Shown piece by piece: positions 25,455 to 34,682 of a stretch of DNA of 64,000 bases; position 1 is the stretch's first letter, and the number at the start of each line of letters is the position of its first letter. The notes under the pieces were generated by a model that worked only from the letters and a program-made list of their open reading frames with translations, did not search any database and was not told the DNA's origin. This stretch comes from Sphingomonas sp. (GTDB taxonomy: Bacteria; Pseudomonadota; Alphaproteobacteria; Sphingomonadales; Sphingomonadaceae). The translations under genes and the position numbers were made by a program. The stretch spans positions 1 to 64,000 of the forward strand of contig NZ_JACCSU010000027.1 of NCBI RefSeq assembly GCF_013812825.1. Reading direction: 5' to 3'.

Positions 25455-28019
25455 TCAGCCCCGCTGGCCGGAGGCGGGCGGCGGCGGCGGCGGCGGTGGC
25501 GGGCACATGTCCGTCGCCAGGATCACCGATCCGTCCGGGCAGGTCTGCGTCGCCGCAGGCGCGGGCGGCAGCGGCGGGGGCGGCGGCGGAGCCATCGCAA
25601 CGGCGCGGGGCGCGAGGAACGCCTGGCGCAATGTCAGGCCGATCGTGCGCGGAGTGCCGACGTTGTAGCCGAGCCGAGCTCGTCCGCCGCGCTCGCGGTC
25701 GAGCGACAGCTTCGGGTTCTTGTCGAACAGATTGTTGACGTAGCCAACGATCTCGAGCCCGCTGTCCCACTTCACTCCGCCCGACAGATTGAACAAATTG
25801 AAGGAGGGCAGCTTGAGAGAGCCGAAGTCCCGCGTGGCGTTCCCAAAGGCACCGGTGTTGGGGTCGTAGAAGAGGAAGTTGAAGACGCTGGCACCCGGCT
25901 CCTGATCGGCAGGCTGGGTGTAGCGGCTACCGACGTGCTGGAAGCTGCTCGAGACATACCACTCGCTGCTGTGGCTGAGCCGCTGTCCATAGGTCGCGGT
26001 GGCAGCCATCTGGAACTTGGGCACGGTGGGCAGCCGATTACCGTTACGGATGCCGGTCGTGCTCGCCAGCGGTTCGGGAAGCGTGGTATCGAATTCGGCT
26101 TCGATCAGGCTGCCCGCCACCGACAGATCGAGACCCGGGATGGGGCTCGCGGCGAACTCGGCTTCGATGCCCTTGGTGTGCGCCTTGTCGACGTTGAAGA
26201 CGATGCGCGACGAGCAGCTTCCCGCGTCGAGCGTCACCTGGAGGTCCTTGATCCGGGTGTAGAAGGCGGCGGCGTTAAACGTCATTCCCGCGAACTGGTG
26301 TTTCACTCCGGCTTCGTAGTTCCACAAGGTTTCATCGTCATAGCTTTGGAAACCGCCGAACAATGCCTCGTCCTCGTCGGTGCACAGCGGCAGGTTGAGC
26401 GGATCGTTGACGCCGCCGAGGCGGAAGCCCTTGGCCGCCTGGAGGTTGACGCTGAGGTTTCGGTTCGGCTCGTAAGTGGCAATGACTCGAGGCGAGAAGC
26501 CGTTGGACTTGGTCTTGTCGCCGATGCGGGTGTCCACGTTCGAGAAGACGCCGCCGGAGATGAAGTCGCGTTTCTCCTTGAAGTCGTAATAACGCCCGCC
26601 AGCGGTCAGCTTGAACTGGCCAAAGTCGTAGCTGGCTTCGCCGAACGCCGCCTTCTGGTTGATGTCGTATGGAAGATCGGCGTTGTAAGGCGAGTTCAGC
26701 GGGAATCCGTTCGAAACCGCGGCTGAAACGCCCGCTCCGAGCGCGGCGTCGATGAACGCATCGTAACCCGGAGTCGGCAAACGCTGGGCATATTTGCGCT
26801 TGATGTCGGTGTAGAAGGCTCCGAGGACCCACTGAAGCGGTCCCGCTCCGGTCGATCCCAGCCGAAGCTCCTGAGTCCACTGCTTGAGTGTGGTCGTGTC
26901 GCGCAGGTTCGACGGCAGGTTCGCGATATCGGGATCGACGCCGCAACATCCGACCAGCGGAGAGATGCCGACCGAGCCGGTCAGGGCCGAGGCATCGCGG
27001 CTGACGAGGATATCCCGGTCGATGTAGCTGGTGATCGAGGTTAGCTCGACTGCGCCAAAGCCAATGCTGCCGGTCAGGTCGGCGAGCAGCGTGTCGTCCT
27101 TGAACTTCTCGCGCAGCTTCAAATACTGCTTGCGCTTGCCGACTTCGGGCTCGCTGGTGAACGAGGTGTAGAAGTTATAATGCTCCTCGCGGTTGAAGCC
27201 GTCGGCGCGGATCTGCTGGTAGACCACCCGCGGGGTGATCTTGACGTCGGGCGCCGGCTCGAACAGCAATGCGACGCGGCCGCCGATACGGCTGCCGTCG
27301 TTGATGTTCTTGCCGCTGGCCGGGCCGATCGCGTCGATGAACCCCCCGTAACGTTGCCCATAGCCGACCAGCCGGGTCGCGGCGCTTGATCCAAGCGGTA
27401 CGTTGATAGCGCCCTTCAGGTGGTAGCCGATATCGCCCTCGTCGACGGTGTTGATATTGGCTTCGACGAGGCCTTCGGTGCCCTCGAGATTCGGCTGGTT
27501 GGTGATGTAGCGGAGCGTTCCGCCGACCGAACCGGAGCCGAACAGCGTCCCTTGCGGGCCGCGCAGTGTCTCCACCCGGTTCAGATCGAACAGGTCGAAA
27601 TCGGGCGTGAACAGCGACAGCGAAACCACGCTCTCGTCGAGGTAGATGCCGACCTGCTCCTTGACGCCGGGCTGGTCGCGGACGATCTGACCGGCCGAGA
27701 CGCCGCGGACCGAAACCTGGCTCTGGCCGGGGCCGAGATTCTGGACGGTGAGGCCGGCGACGTTGCGGCTGATTTCCTCGATCGTCGAGGCATTCGAGCG
27801 CTGGATGTCCTCCTGGGTCTGGGCGTTGATCGAGAAGGGGACGTCCTGGACCCGCGACGCGCGCTTGGTGGCGGTGACGATGATCTCGTCGCCGGCGGTC
27901 TGCGCATCTTGAGGGGCGTTCGCCGCCTGGGCCTCGTCTTCCTCGGTGGTCTGGGCAAAGCTCGGCGAGGCGATGGCGATCGCCGCGGTGCCGATCAGTA
28001 GAAGGGCGGAAGCGCGCAT
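25455..28019 (-). CDS. TonB-dependent receptor with proline-rich C-terminal tail
   Basis: An 854-aa outer-membrane receptor. Signal peptide 1-22 (ending SPSFAQ) is followed by a TonB-box-like DEIIVTATKRASRVQDVP at about 44-61, the plug domain with VRGVSAGQ and LRGPQGTLFGSGSVGGTLRY (read in parts), and a 22-strand barrel that ends at TIGLTLRQAF. About 54 residues then follow the last strand: polyproline, C827 and C839 around CPDGSVILATDMC, and nine more prolines. The ligand is unknown. The ATG at 28019 is chosen because it gives the signal peptide. The flavin oxidase gene lies 10 bp downstream. Confidence 0.94.
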   Translation of the reverse strand: MRASALLLIGTAAIAIASPSFAQTTEEDEAQAANAPQDAQTAGDEIIVTATKRASRVQDVPFSINAQTQEDIQRSNASTIEEISRNVAGLTVQNLGPGQSQVSVRGVSAGQIVRDQPGVKEQVGIYLDESVVSLSLFTPDFDLFDLNRVETLRGPQGTLFGSGSVGGTLRYITNQPNLEGTEGLVEANINTVDEGDIGYHLKGAINVPLGSSAATRLVGYGQRYGGFIDAIGPASGKNINDGSRIGGRVALLFEPAPDVKITPRVVYQQIRADGFNREEHYNFYTSFTSEPEVGKRKQYLKLREKFKDDTLLADLTGSIGFGAVELTSITSYIDRDILVSRDASALTGSVGISPLVGCCGVDPDIANLPSNLRDTTTLKQWTQELRLGSTGAGPLQWVLGAFYTDIKRKYAQRLPTPGYDAFIDAALGAGVSAAVSNGFPLNSPYNADLPYDINQKAAFGEASYDFGQFKLTAGGRYYDFKEKRDFISGGVFSNVDTRIGDKTKSNGFSPRVIATYEPNRNLSVNLQAAKGFRLGGVNDPLNLPLCTDEDEALFGGFQSYDDETLWNYEAGVKHQFAGMTFNAAAFYTRIKDLQVTLDAGSCSSRIVFNVDKAHTKGIEAEFAASPIPGLDLSVAGSLIEAEFDTTLPEPLASTTGIRNGNRLPTVPKFQMAATATYGQRLSHSSEWYVSSSFQHVGSRYTQPADQEPGASVFNFLFYDPNTGAFGNATRDFGSLKLPSFNLFNLSGGVKWDSGLEIVGYVNNLFDKNPKLSLDRERGGRARLGYNVGTPRTIGLTLRQAFLAPRAVAMAPPPPPPLPPAPAATQTCPDGSVILATDMCPPPPPPPPPASGQRG

Positions 28020-28152
28020 GGTGAATTCCCCTGTTGAGGCCGCGTAACAAGCTGTGTCTGACTCATTCGCGGAATCGACGGAAGGGGCAGTGCGCGCGCT
28101 CCGCACTTTCGAGCTGCCCCTGTGGCAGTTCGGTGACAGCGTTGCGCGGGGT

Positions 28153-28602
28153 TCAGGCGAACGGCAGGAGCGTTCGTGGCGGCACCGAAGCAAGCCGGAA
28201 TCCGCGCTCGGCGAGAAACGCGTGGCGGACGATTTCCGCTTGCTGCTCGAGGCCGTAGCGGTCGAACGAACGACCGTCCTCGATCATGTAGGAATAACGG
28301 CAAAACGGATGGCGCATCAGCGGCAGATAGAAGCGGCCGCGGGTCTGCGACTGCCAGACGTGGGTCATCTCGTGGATGAACAGGCCCTGGCGGTGGAGCG
28401 GCTCGGCGGAGAAATCCTCCGACCACAGGTTGCCGTGGGGATGGAAGTGGATGTTGCCGGTCGGCGCCATCGCCGTGCTCCGCGGCTGGAACGGCCACCA
28501 CTTGCGCCTGACCATCCGGACCTTCGAATAGTTGATCGCATCGCCGAACATCGATCGGGCGAGGGCGATTTCGCCGGCTGTCAGGGGACGGGCGCCGCGC
28601 AT
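28153..28602 (-). CDS. Zinc-metallopeptidase-like 'vgr-related' protein
   Basis: A 149-aa cytoplasmic protein of the group annotated 'vgr-related protein' in sphingomonads. It has H77-E-M-T-H81 in [18 protein letters not shown], a classic HExxH zinc site, and an [10 protein letters not shown] segment before it. The actual activity is not established and no VgrG or type VI genes are present, so the name should not be over-read. ATG 28602 is preferred; a GTG at 28614 is also in frame. It is divergent from acpP. Confidence 0.8.
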   Translation of the reverse strand: MRGARPLTAGEIALARSMFGDAINYSKVRMVRRKWWPFQPRSTAMAPTGNIHFHPHGNLWSEDFSAEPLHRQGLFIHEMTHVWQSQTRGRFYLPLMRHPFCRYSYMIEDGRSFDRYGLEQQAEIVRHAFLAERGFRLASVPPRTLLPFA

Positions 28603-28718
28603 GGCCGGTGACACTTAGGACGGTCTCGCCAGTCGGCAAGTCTGGCGCACTTTCGGCCACTTGCCCGGCGCGGGCGGCATCGCTAGGGCAGCGTCAAAGC
28701 AAATGGAGGAATGCAAGC

Positions 28719-28955
28719 ATGAGCGAGACTCCCGAGCGGGTGAAGAAGATCGTCGTTGAACATCTCGGTGTCGACGCGGAGAAGGTCACCGAGGAAGCCA
28801 GCTTCATCGACGACCTGGGCGCCGACAGCCTCGACATCGTCGAGCTGGTGATGGCGTTCGAGGAAGAGTTCGGGGTCGAGATCCCGGACGACGCCGCCGA
28901 GAAGATCACGACCGTCAAGGACGCGATCGATTATATCGACCAGAACAAGAGCTGA
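28719..28955 (+). CDS. acpP: Acyl carrier protein
   Basis: ACP carries growing acyl chains on a 4'-phosphopantetheine arm during fatty-acid synthesis. The 78-aa acidic helical protein has the attachment serine S37 in [21 protein letters not shown] strong ribosome-binding site (TGGAGGA, 28704-28710) lies eight bases before the ATG, in line with its usual high expression. fabF follows after a terminator-like hairpin. Confidence 0.98.
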   Translation: MSETPERVKKIVVEHLGVDAEKVTEEASFIDDLGADSLDIVELVMAFEEEFGVEIPDDAAEKITTVKDAIDYIDQNKS

Positions 28956-28999
28956 TCGGGGCCGCTGCCGCCGGCAGATAACGCCTGAGATGCGGCGCG

Positions 29000-29037
29000 A
29001 CGGCTTCCCGAACCAATCGGGAGGCCGTTTGTTTTTG
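29000..29037 (+). terminator. Terminator or attenuator between acpP and fabF
   Basis: A 12-bp stem (29000-29011 with 29017-29028, one G-T pair) with loop ACCAA is followed by TTGTTTTT. It lies 45 bp after the acpP stop and should end most acpP transcripts while letting some read through into fabF, a sensible way to make more ACP than FabF. Confidence 0.8.
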
Positions 29038-29057
29038 GCAACAACATGGAGTGTTCA

Positions 29058-30317
29058 ATGCGCCGTGTCGTGGTGACTGGTCTGGGCCTGGTGACGCCGC
29101 TCGGTGGCGACGTCGAGACCAGCTGGAAGAACATCCTGGCGGGCAAGAGCGGCGCCGGGCCGATCACCCGGTTCGACGCCAGCGACCAGAAGTGCCGGAT
29201 CGCCTGCGAGGTCAAGCCGGCCGACCATGAATATGGCTTCGACCCGAACATTCGCGTGGACCACAAGGTCCAGCGCCAGGTCGACCCGTTCATCGTCTAC
29301 GGAATTGATGCCGCCGCGCAGGCGCTCGAGGACGCCGGCCTCACCGATATGACCGAGGAGGAGCGCTTCCGCACCGGCGTGTCGATCGGCTCGGGGATCG
29401 GCGGCCTGCCCGGCATCGAAAAGGAATCGGTCGTCCTGCATGAAAAAGGGCCCGGCCGGGTCAGCCCGCATTTCGTCCACGGACGACTGATCAACCTCAT
29501 CTCCGGGCAGGTTTCGATCAAGTTCGGGCTGATGGGCCCGAACCATGCGGTGGTGACCGCCTGCTCGACCGGCGCGCACTCCATCGGCGACGCCGGGCGA
29601 ATGATTGCGCTCGGCGATGCCGAGGTGATGGTCGCGGGCGGCGCCGAGAGCGCGCTCTGCCCGCTCGGCATTGCCGGCTTCGCGCAGGCTCGGGCGCTGT
29701 CGACGCAGTTCAACGATCAGCCGGAGAAGGCCAGTCGCCCGTACGACAAGGACCGCGACGGCTTCGTCATGGGCGAGGGCGCCGGTGTCGTCATCCTCGA
29801 GGAATACGAGCACGCGAAGGCGCGCGGCGCGAACATTTACGCCGAGCTGGTCGGCTATGGAATGTCCGGCGACGCCTATCACGTGACGGCCCCGCACCCG
29901 GAAGGCGCCGGCGGCTACCGGGCGATGGAAGCGGCGATGCAACGCTCGGGGCTCGATCTCGAGGACATCGACTATATCAATGCCCACGGCACCTCGACCC
30001 CGCTTGGCGACGAGCTGGAGCTCGGGGCGGTGCGCAAGCTGTTCGGCAACCATGTCGGCGGGCTGTCGATGAGCTCGACCAAGTCCGCGATCGGTCATTT
30101 GCTCGGCGGCGCCGGAGCGGTCGAGAGCATCTTCTGCATCCTCGCGATGCGCGACCAGATCGTCCCGCCGACCCTCAATCTCGACAATCCAAGCGATGGC
30201 TGCGCCGGGGTCGACCTGGTGCCGCACAAGGCCAAGGAACGGTCGGTCAAGGCGGTGCTCAACAACAGCTTCGGTTTTGGCGGCACCAACGCCAGCCTGG
30301 TCATGAAGGCGGTGTGA
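29058..30317 (+). CDS. fabF: Beta-ketoacyl-ACP synthase II
   Basis: FabF condenses acyl-ACP with malonyl-ACP in fatty-acid elongation. The 419-aa thiolase-fold enzyme has the nucleophile C169 in AVVTACSTGAHSIGDA, the first catalytic histidine in NAHGTSTPLGD and the second in the KSAIGHLLG region, plus the C-terminal NNSFGFGGTNASL loop. The ATG at 29058 is chosen because GGAG (29048-29051) is well placed before it and family homology starts at MRRVVVTG; an ATG at 29046 is four codons upstream. mltG overlaps the stop. Confidence 0.97.
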   Translation: MRRVVVTGLGLVTPLGGDVETSWKNILAGKSGAGPITRFDASDQKCRIACEVKPADHEYGFDPNIRVDHKVQRQVDPFIVYGIDAAAQALEDAGLTDMTEEERFRTGVSIGSGIGGLPGIEKESVVLHEKGPGRVSPHFVHGRLINLISGQVSIKFGLMGPNHAVVTACSTGAHSIGDAGRMIALGDAEVMVAGGAESALCPLGIAGFAQARALSTQFNDQPEKASRPYDKDRDGFVMGEGAGVVILEEYEHAKARGANIYAELVGYGMSGDAYHVTAPHPEGAGGYRAMEAAMQRSGLDLEDIDYINAHGTSTPLGDELELGAVRKLFGNHVGGLSMSSTKSAIGHLLGGAGAVESIFCILAMRDQIVPPTLNLDNPSDGCAGVDLVPHKAKERSVKAVLNNSFGFGGTNASLVMKAV

Positions 30318-31276
30318 AGAAGCTTTCGGCACTGGCCGTCCTGGCTCTTTTCGCCGCGCTGATCGCCATCTGGTTCCTGTGGTGGAGTCCCGGCCCCAAG
30401 CCGGGGCCGCACACCGTCATCGTCGAGGAGGGATCGAGCGTCGCCTCGGTCGCCCGCCAGCTCGAGACGCAGGGCGCGATCCCGGGCAGCGCGACCATCT
30501 ATCGGATGATGGCGCGGCTATTCGGCTCGGGCGATCCGATCCAGGCCGGGGAGTTCGAGATCCCCAAGGGGACCAGCGGCGCGGCGGTGCTCGACCAGCT
30601 CCAGCACGGCCGCCCGGTGCAGCGGCTGATCACCGTCACGGAAGGGATGCCGTCGATCATTGTCCAGGAAAGGCTGGCTGCGAACCCCTTTCTCACCGGC
30701 CCGGCGCCACTGCCGCCCGAAGGCTCCGTTCTGCCCGACAGCTACGGCTACAAGCGCGGCGAGACCCGCGCCGCGGTCGTTCAGCGGATGCAGGCGGCGA
30801 TGACCCGGACGCTCGATGCGCTGTGGGCAAAGCGCAAGCCGGCCTGCCCGGTGAGCACCAAGGAGGAAACGGTGATCCTCGCCTCGATCGTCGAGAAGGA
30901 AACCGGCAAGCCGTCGGAGCGGCGGATGGTCGCCGGGGTCTATTGCAATCGGTTGAGGATCGGCATGAAGCTCGATGCCGATCCGACGGTCATCTACCCG
31001 ATCACCAAGGGCAAGCCGCTCGGCCGGCGCATCCTGCGCTCCGAGCTCAACGCCGACACCGGCTACAACACCTACAGGAAGCCGGGCCTGCCCGCCGGGC
31101 CGATCGCCAACCCGGGCCGCGAAAGCATCGCCGCGGTGCTCGATCCGGCGCCGACCAAGGCGATCTATTTCGTCGCCGACGGGACGGGCGGCCATGTGTT
31201 CGCCGAGACCTTCGCCGAGCATCGCGCGAACGTCGAGAAATGGTTCGCGATCCGCCGCGCCCGCGGCGAGATGTAG
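30314..31276 (+). CDS. mltG: Endolytic murein transglycosylase
   Basis: MltG cuts nascent peptidoglycan strands and so sets glycan chain length. The 320-aa protein has one N-terminal transmembrane helix (about 5-23), a LysM-like domain and the YceG catalytic domain with E194 in LASIVEKETGKPSERRMVAG (read in parts) and the conserved LDADPTVIY and YNTYRKPGLPAGPIANPG segments. The GTG start overlaps the fabF stop (GTGA), so acpP, fabF and mltG link lipid and wall synthesis as in many alphaproteobacteria. Confidence 0.96.
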   Translation: MKKLSALAVLALFAALIAIWFLWWSPGPKPGPHTVIVEEGSSVASVARQLETQGAIPGSATIYRMMARLFGSGDPIQAGEFEIPKGTSGAAVLDQLQHGRPVQRLITVTEGMPSIIVQERLAANPFLTGPAPLPPEGSVLPDSYGYKRGETRAAVVQRMQAAMTRTLDALWAKRKPACPVSTKEETVILASIVEKETGKPSERRMVAGVYCNRLRIGMKLDADPTVIYPITKGKPLGRRILRSELNADTGYNTYRKPGLPAGPIANPGRESIAAVLDPAPTKAIYFVADGTGGHVFAETFAEHRANVEKWFAIRRARGEM

Positions 31277-31334
31277 CCGGGGATCAAGCGGGAACCGCGC
31301 CGCTCGGCGATGCCGCCGCTTGTCCGCCAGACTG

Positions 31335-31736
31335 CTAGTGGTCGAGACTTTCCGCCCGCACGTAGCCGACGCGGCGCTGCTTGCCGCCGTAGCCCCAGGC
31401 CCAGCCGAGGCTGTTGTCGAGCATCGCGAATGAGTCGCCGGCCTCGAGCTCGATCAGCGCCTCGGCCTCGTCGCCGGGCCCCGCTCGAAGCGTCGCCGCG
31501 CTGGTCACGATCCGGTCGAGCGGTTCGGCATAATGGGAGGCAATGACCTCATGGGCGAGCGCGACGTCGGCCAGGTCGCGCCGGTAGGCGTTGTGAGCAG
31601 GGTCGGGCGGGTTCGACGGTCCGGTGAGCGCGAAGCCCTCAGCGCTGGTGGGCGAAGGCCGCGGTCCCGATGATCGGCCGGTGGGCCGCCGCGGCCCCGT
31701 CGCCGCCCTCGCGGAGGTTGCGCTTGAAGCCTTCAA
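31335..31736 (-). CDS. SH3-domain protein, probable remnant of an NlpC/P60 peptidase
   Basis: Up to 133 aa. Residues about 45-133 (AHNAYRRDLADVALAHEVI through GYVRAESLDH) look like the N-terminal SH3 domain that precedes the C40 NlpC/P60 peptidase domain in sphingomonads. The peptidase domain is missing: the frame stops at 31335, 59 bp from the mltG stop. Relatives usually have this gene next to the M17 aminopeptidase; here a MarR gene lies between them and overlaps the 5' end, leaving no good start codon (TTG 31736 is the first). It may be untranslated, translated from a weak start, or expressed by coupling to marR. Confidence 0.5.
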   Translation of the reverse strand: MKASSATSARAATGPRRPTGRSSGPRPSPTSAEGFALTGPSNPPDPAHNAYRRDLADVALAHEVIASHYAEPLDRIVTSAATLRAGPGDEAEALIELEAGDSFAMLDNSLGWAWGYGGKQRRVGYVRAESLDH

Positions 31737-32019
31737 GGAAATCTGCCCCGTTGCTGGTCCGGACGACGAACACGTTGCGGCGATCGTCTTGGTCGCGTTC
31801 GCGCCGCAGATAGCCGAGTGCGCCGAGCGTGTTCAAGGCGCGAGTGACGACGGGTTTGGACACTCCGAGGATCTTGGCGAGGCCGCGGACGGTGTGCGGG
31901 CCAGGGGTCAAATAAACGAGCATCAACAGGGCCATCTGGCGATTGGTGAGATCCGGCTCGCCGGATCGGACATAGGCGATCAGCGCCTTCATCCAGCCGG
32001 TTAGCGAAACCTCGCTCAT
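31639..32019 (-). CDS. MarR family winged-helix transcriptional regulator
   Basis: A 126-aa DNA-binding protein with the MarR winged helix: TNRQMALLMLVYLTPGPHTVRGLAKILGVSKPVVTRALNTLGALGYLRRERDQDDRRNVFVV, read in parts, with the wing arginines RRERDQDDRR. The ATG at 32019 starts MSEVSLTGWMKALIAYVRSG. Its effector and targets are unknown. It lies between the M17 aminopeptidase and the SH3 remnant, all on the minus strand. Confidence 0.88.
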   Translation of the reverse strand: MSEVSLTGWMKALIAYVRSGEPDLTNRQMALLMLVYLTPGPHTVRGLAKILGVSKPVVTRALNTLGALGYLRRERDQDDRRNVFVVRTSNGADFLEGFKRNLREGGDGAAAAHRPIIGTAAFAHQR

Positions 32020-32140
32020 TGTCGATTGTCTCCGTGGCGTCGCGTGCTTGCCGATTAAACCGGTAAGGGGGCGAAATGTTGCAGCCAAGCGACCGGAAAA
32101 TCGGGAAAAATACGCGGATCGTCAGAAAGCCGCGACCGGA

Positions 32141-33535
32141 TCAGCGGTTGGGGTAGCGCCGGGACAGCAGCTCAAACGCGGCCCGCAGGCCGAGCGCATC
32201 GCCGCCTTTGGGGCGGCCGGGCTTGGCCTTCGGCCGCCAGGCGAAGGTGTCGAGATGCGCCCAGGCCGTCTCCTTGGGGACGAAACGCCGAAGGAACAGC
32301 GCCGCGGTGACGCAGCCGGCCAATTGCGAGCCGGTCGCATTGGCGATGTCGGCGATGTCGCTCTTGAGCATGTCCTCGTAGCCATCCCACAGCGGCATCC
32401 GCCACAGCGGGTCCTCGACCTCCTTGCCGGCGGCCTCGAGGCCCTCGAGCAGATCGTCGCGATTGGCGAACAGGGCCGGCAAGTCGGGGCCCAGCGCGAC
32501 CCGCGCGGCTCCGGTCAGGGTCGCGAAGTCGATGATCAGCTCGGGCCGGTCCTCGGCCGCCCGGGCGAGTGCGTCGGCGAGGATCAGGCGCCCTTCGGCA
32601 TCGGTATTGTCGATCTCGACATGAAGGCCCTGCCGCGACTTGACGATGTCGCCGGGGCGAAGCGCGGCGGCTGAAACCGCATTCTCGACCGCCGGAATGA
32701 GCAAATGGAGCCGCACCGGCAGCCGCTCGGCGGCGGCGAGGTTGAACAGGGCCAGCGCGTGGGCGGCTCCGCCCATGTCCTTCTTCATCAGCCGCATTCC
32801 GCTGGCGTTCTTGAGGTCGAGGCCGCCGCTGTCGAAGCAAACGCCCTTGCCGACGATCGCCACGCGCGGATGGCCGGGGTCGCCCCATTCGGCTTCGATC
32901 AGCCGCGGCGCCCGCTCGCGGGAGGCGGCCGCTCCGACGGCCAGGACCAGCGGATAGCCCTGCTCCAGCGCGTCGCCCGACGTGACCCGCACCTCGGCGT
33001 CCACGGCAGAAACCTGGTCGCGGACCGACTGCTCGAGCTCGGCCGGGCCGAGGTCGCCGGCCGGAATGTTGACGAGGTCGCGGACCAGCGCCGTCGCCTC
33101 TGCAAGGCGAACGATCGGGTCGATCCGCGCCGCCTCGCCGGTGACGAGGACCCGCGGGCCCGGGTCGGGAGCCTTCTTGTTGCGATAGGCGTCGAGGCGG
33201 TGCTGGGCGAGCAGCCAGCCGAGCGCCGCCTTGCCGGGCTCGCCCTGCGCCAGGCGATATTCCCCTGCCGGAAGCGTCTCCGGCAGCTTGGCCAGGCACC
33301 AGGGCGACAGCGACGCGACATTGGCGACCGCGGTCACGACCTCGAACTCGCCGTCGCGCGGCAGGATCACGCTCGCATAGCCGGTCTTGCCGTCGAAGCG
33401 GTGCGCTTCGAGCAGCGCCCGGTCGGCGGCGCTGCGGCCCTTCGCCCAGTCGGCGAAGCTTGTCTTGTCGACGAGGTGGACGGCGCGGGCCTTCTGGCCG
33501 CGCTCGGCGACGAGCAGCGATGCGAATTGCGTCAT
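32141..33535 (-). CDS. M17 family leucyl aminopeptidase
   Basis: A 464-aa cytosolic aminopeptidase of the cytosol (leucyl) aminopeptidase family with two metal ions. The C-terminal catalytic domain has the metal and carbonate-binding motifs VGKGVCFDSGGLDLK and KKDMGGAAH, the family signature NTDAEGRLILADAL, and LIDFATLTGAARVALG. It removes N-terminal residues from peptides during peptide turnover. Its start overlaps the stop of the frameshifted dehydrogenase upstream (33532-33535). Confidence 0.95.
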   Translation of the reverse strand: MTQFASLLVAERGQKARAVHLVDKTSFADWAKGRSAADRALLEAHRFDGKTGYASVILPRDGEFEVVTAVANVASLSPWCLAKLPETLPAGEYRLAQGEPGKAALGWLLAQHRLDAYRNKKAPDPGPRVLVTGEAARIDPIVRLAEATALVRDLVNIPAGDLGPAELEQSVRDQVSAVDAEVRVTSGDALEQGYPLVLAVGAAASRERAPRLIEAEWGDPGHPRVAIVGKGVCFDSGGLDLKNASGMRLMKKDMGGAAHALALFNLAAAERLPVRLHLLIPAVENAVSAAALRPGDIVKSRQGLHVEIDNTDAEGRLILADALARAAEDRPELIIDFATLTGAARVALGPDLPALFANRDDLLEGLEAAGKEVEDPLWRMPLWDGYEDMLKSDIADIANATGSQLAGCVTAALFLRRFVPKETAWAHLDTFAWRPKAKPGRPKGGDALGLRAAFELLSRRYPNR

Positions 33536-34682
33536 GCCCGCCCCTTAGCGGACGACAGAGGCCAGGCAACACCGGGCATTTTCCGCAGAACCGCAATGTC
33601 GAGCCCGGCAAGTGCGTTCAGATATTCCTCAAGGTCGATGAGGTCGAGGCAAGCGCGCGCGCCGCGCTCGGTGAGTTGGTTTCGAGCAAAGCGCCGTGCC
33701 AGCAATATCGCTGGCATGCACGGGATGAGTGGCCCGTGTCCGGAGCGAGCGATCATATAGAACCGTTCCCGCCGGCTTTTCCCATCGTGTCCGAGCCCGC
33801 AAAACTCCGCGTGGAAGCCGCTAGTGCTTGTGCCCAGCGCATCGAACAAGAAAGACCAGCGCAGAAGGGTCTCGGCATGAGGTGCGAGCGAGTGGATGAC
33901 TCCAATACGCACCAGCCAGCTGAGCAGCCAGGTTGAGAGATGAAGCAGCTTGATCTCGTGGCCGGCGCCGAAGCGCATGGTCCGGAGCGTTGGGTAGCGC
34001 CGCGGAAAGATGTCAAGATCGGGAATGTCGCAGTATCCAAAGAGGCGCAATCCTAATTGCGGATATTGTTTCGCATGGAGGCCTTGCCACCCGTAAACCC
34101 GCGTCCAGCGGCCGTCGCGAAGCGTCGTGAATTGCTTGCCGACATAACTCAGAACGGCCGATGCCGTTGCTAGTCCGCGGTTAGTCTGCTGAGCAGCGGT
34201 GATGCCGTAATCCATCCTCTCGAGCAGTTGGAATCTCGGCAAGGCGTCGTCGACAACTGCCGCGGTCAGGCAGGGCACCGAACTTGCGCCGCTCACGACC
34301 AGCACGTCGGCGCCGCGGGCCGGGGTGTCGAGCGCACCGATTCCGCAAACGAACGCGCGGGCGTCGGCAAGATCGGCATAGTGGCAACGCCGCGCGATGG
34401 CCGCTTCCGCCACTCGGTAATTCTGTGATTGGAACGGGCCGGTGGTGTGAATCACCATGTCGGGCTGGATGCGGGCAAAAAAAACGCGTCGTCGAGGTCT
34501 GCGTCGATGTCGATCTGAACGCCTTGCGCTGCATTTGTGGACGGGAGGTTCGCGGCAAAGGCGTCCGCTTTCGCCTTCGAGCGCCCGCCGATCAGTAGAA
34601 TGATGTCGGGATCGTCGGCGAGCGCTCGGGCAATCGTTCCCCCGAAGTTACCGTAGCCTCCGATGATCAGGACACGTTTCAC
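33532..34682 (-). pseudogene. Saccharopine-dehydrogenase-like oxidoreductase, frameshifted
   Basis: Two adjacent reading frames make up one NAD(P)-binding protein. The first, from GTG 34682, reads VKRVLIIGGYGNFGGTIARA and ends shortly after ALDDAFF-type sequence. The second continues with MVIHTTGPFQSQNYRVAEAA down to 33532. They are joined at an A8 run (34477-34484; T8 on the coding strand); one more or two fewer bases would restore DADLDDAFFARIQPDMVIH. The cause could be a sequencing error, a true mutation or slippage-based switching. The GTG start overlaps the DUF2269 stop (GTGA). The substrate is unknown. Confidence 0.75.

Noticed and set aside
28153..28602. Type VI secretion component suggested by the name 'vgr-related'
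   Set aside because: The protein has an HExxH site but no VgrG spike features, and no type VI genes are nearby.
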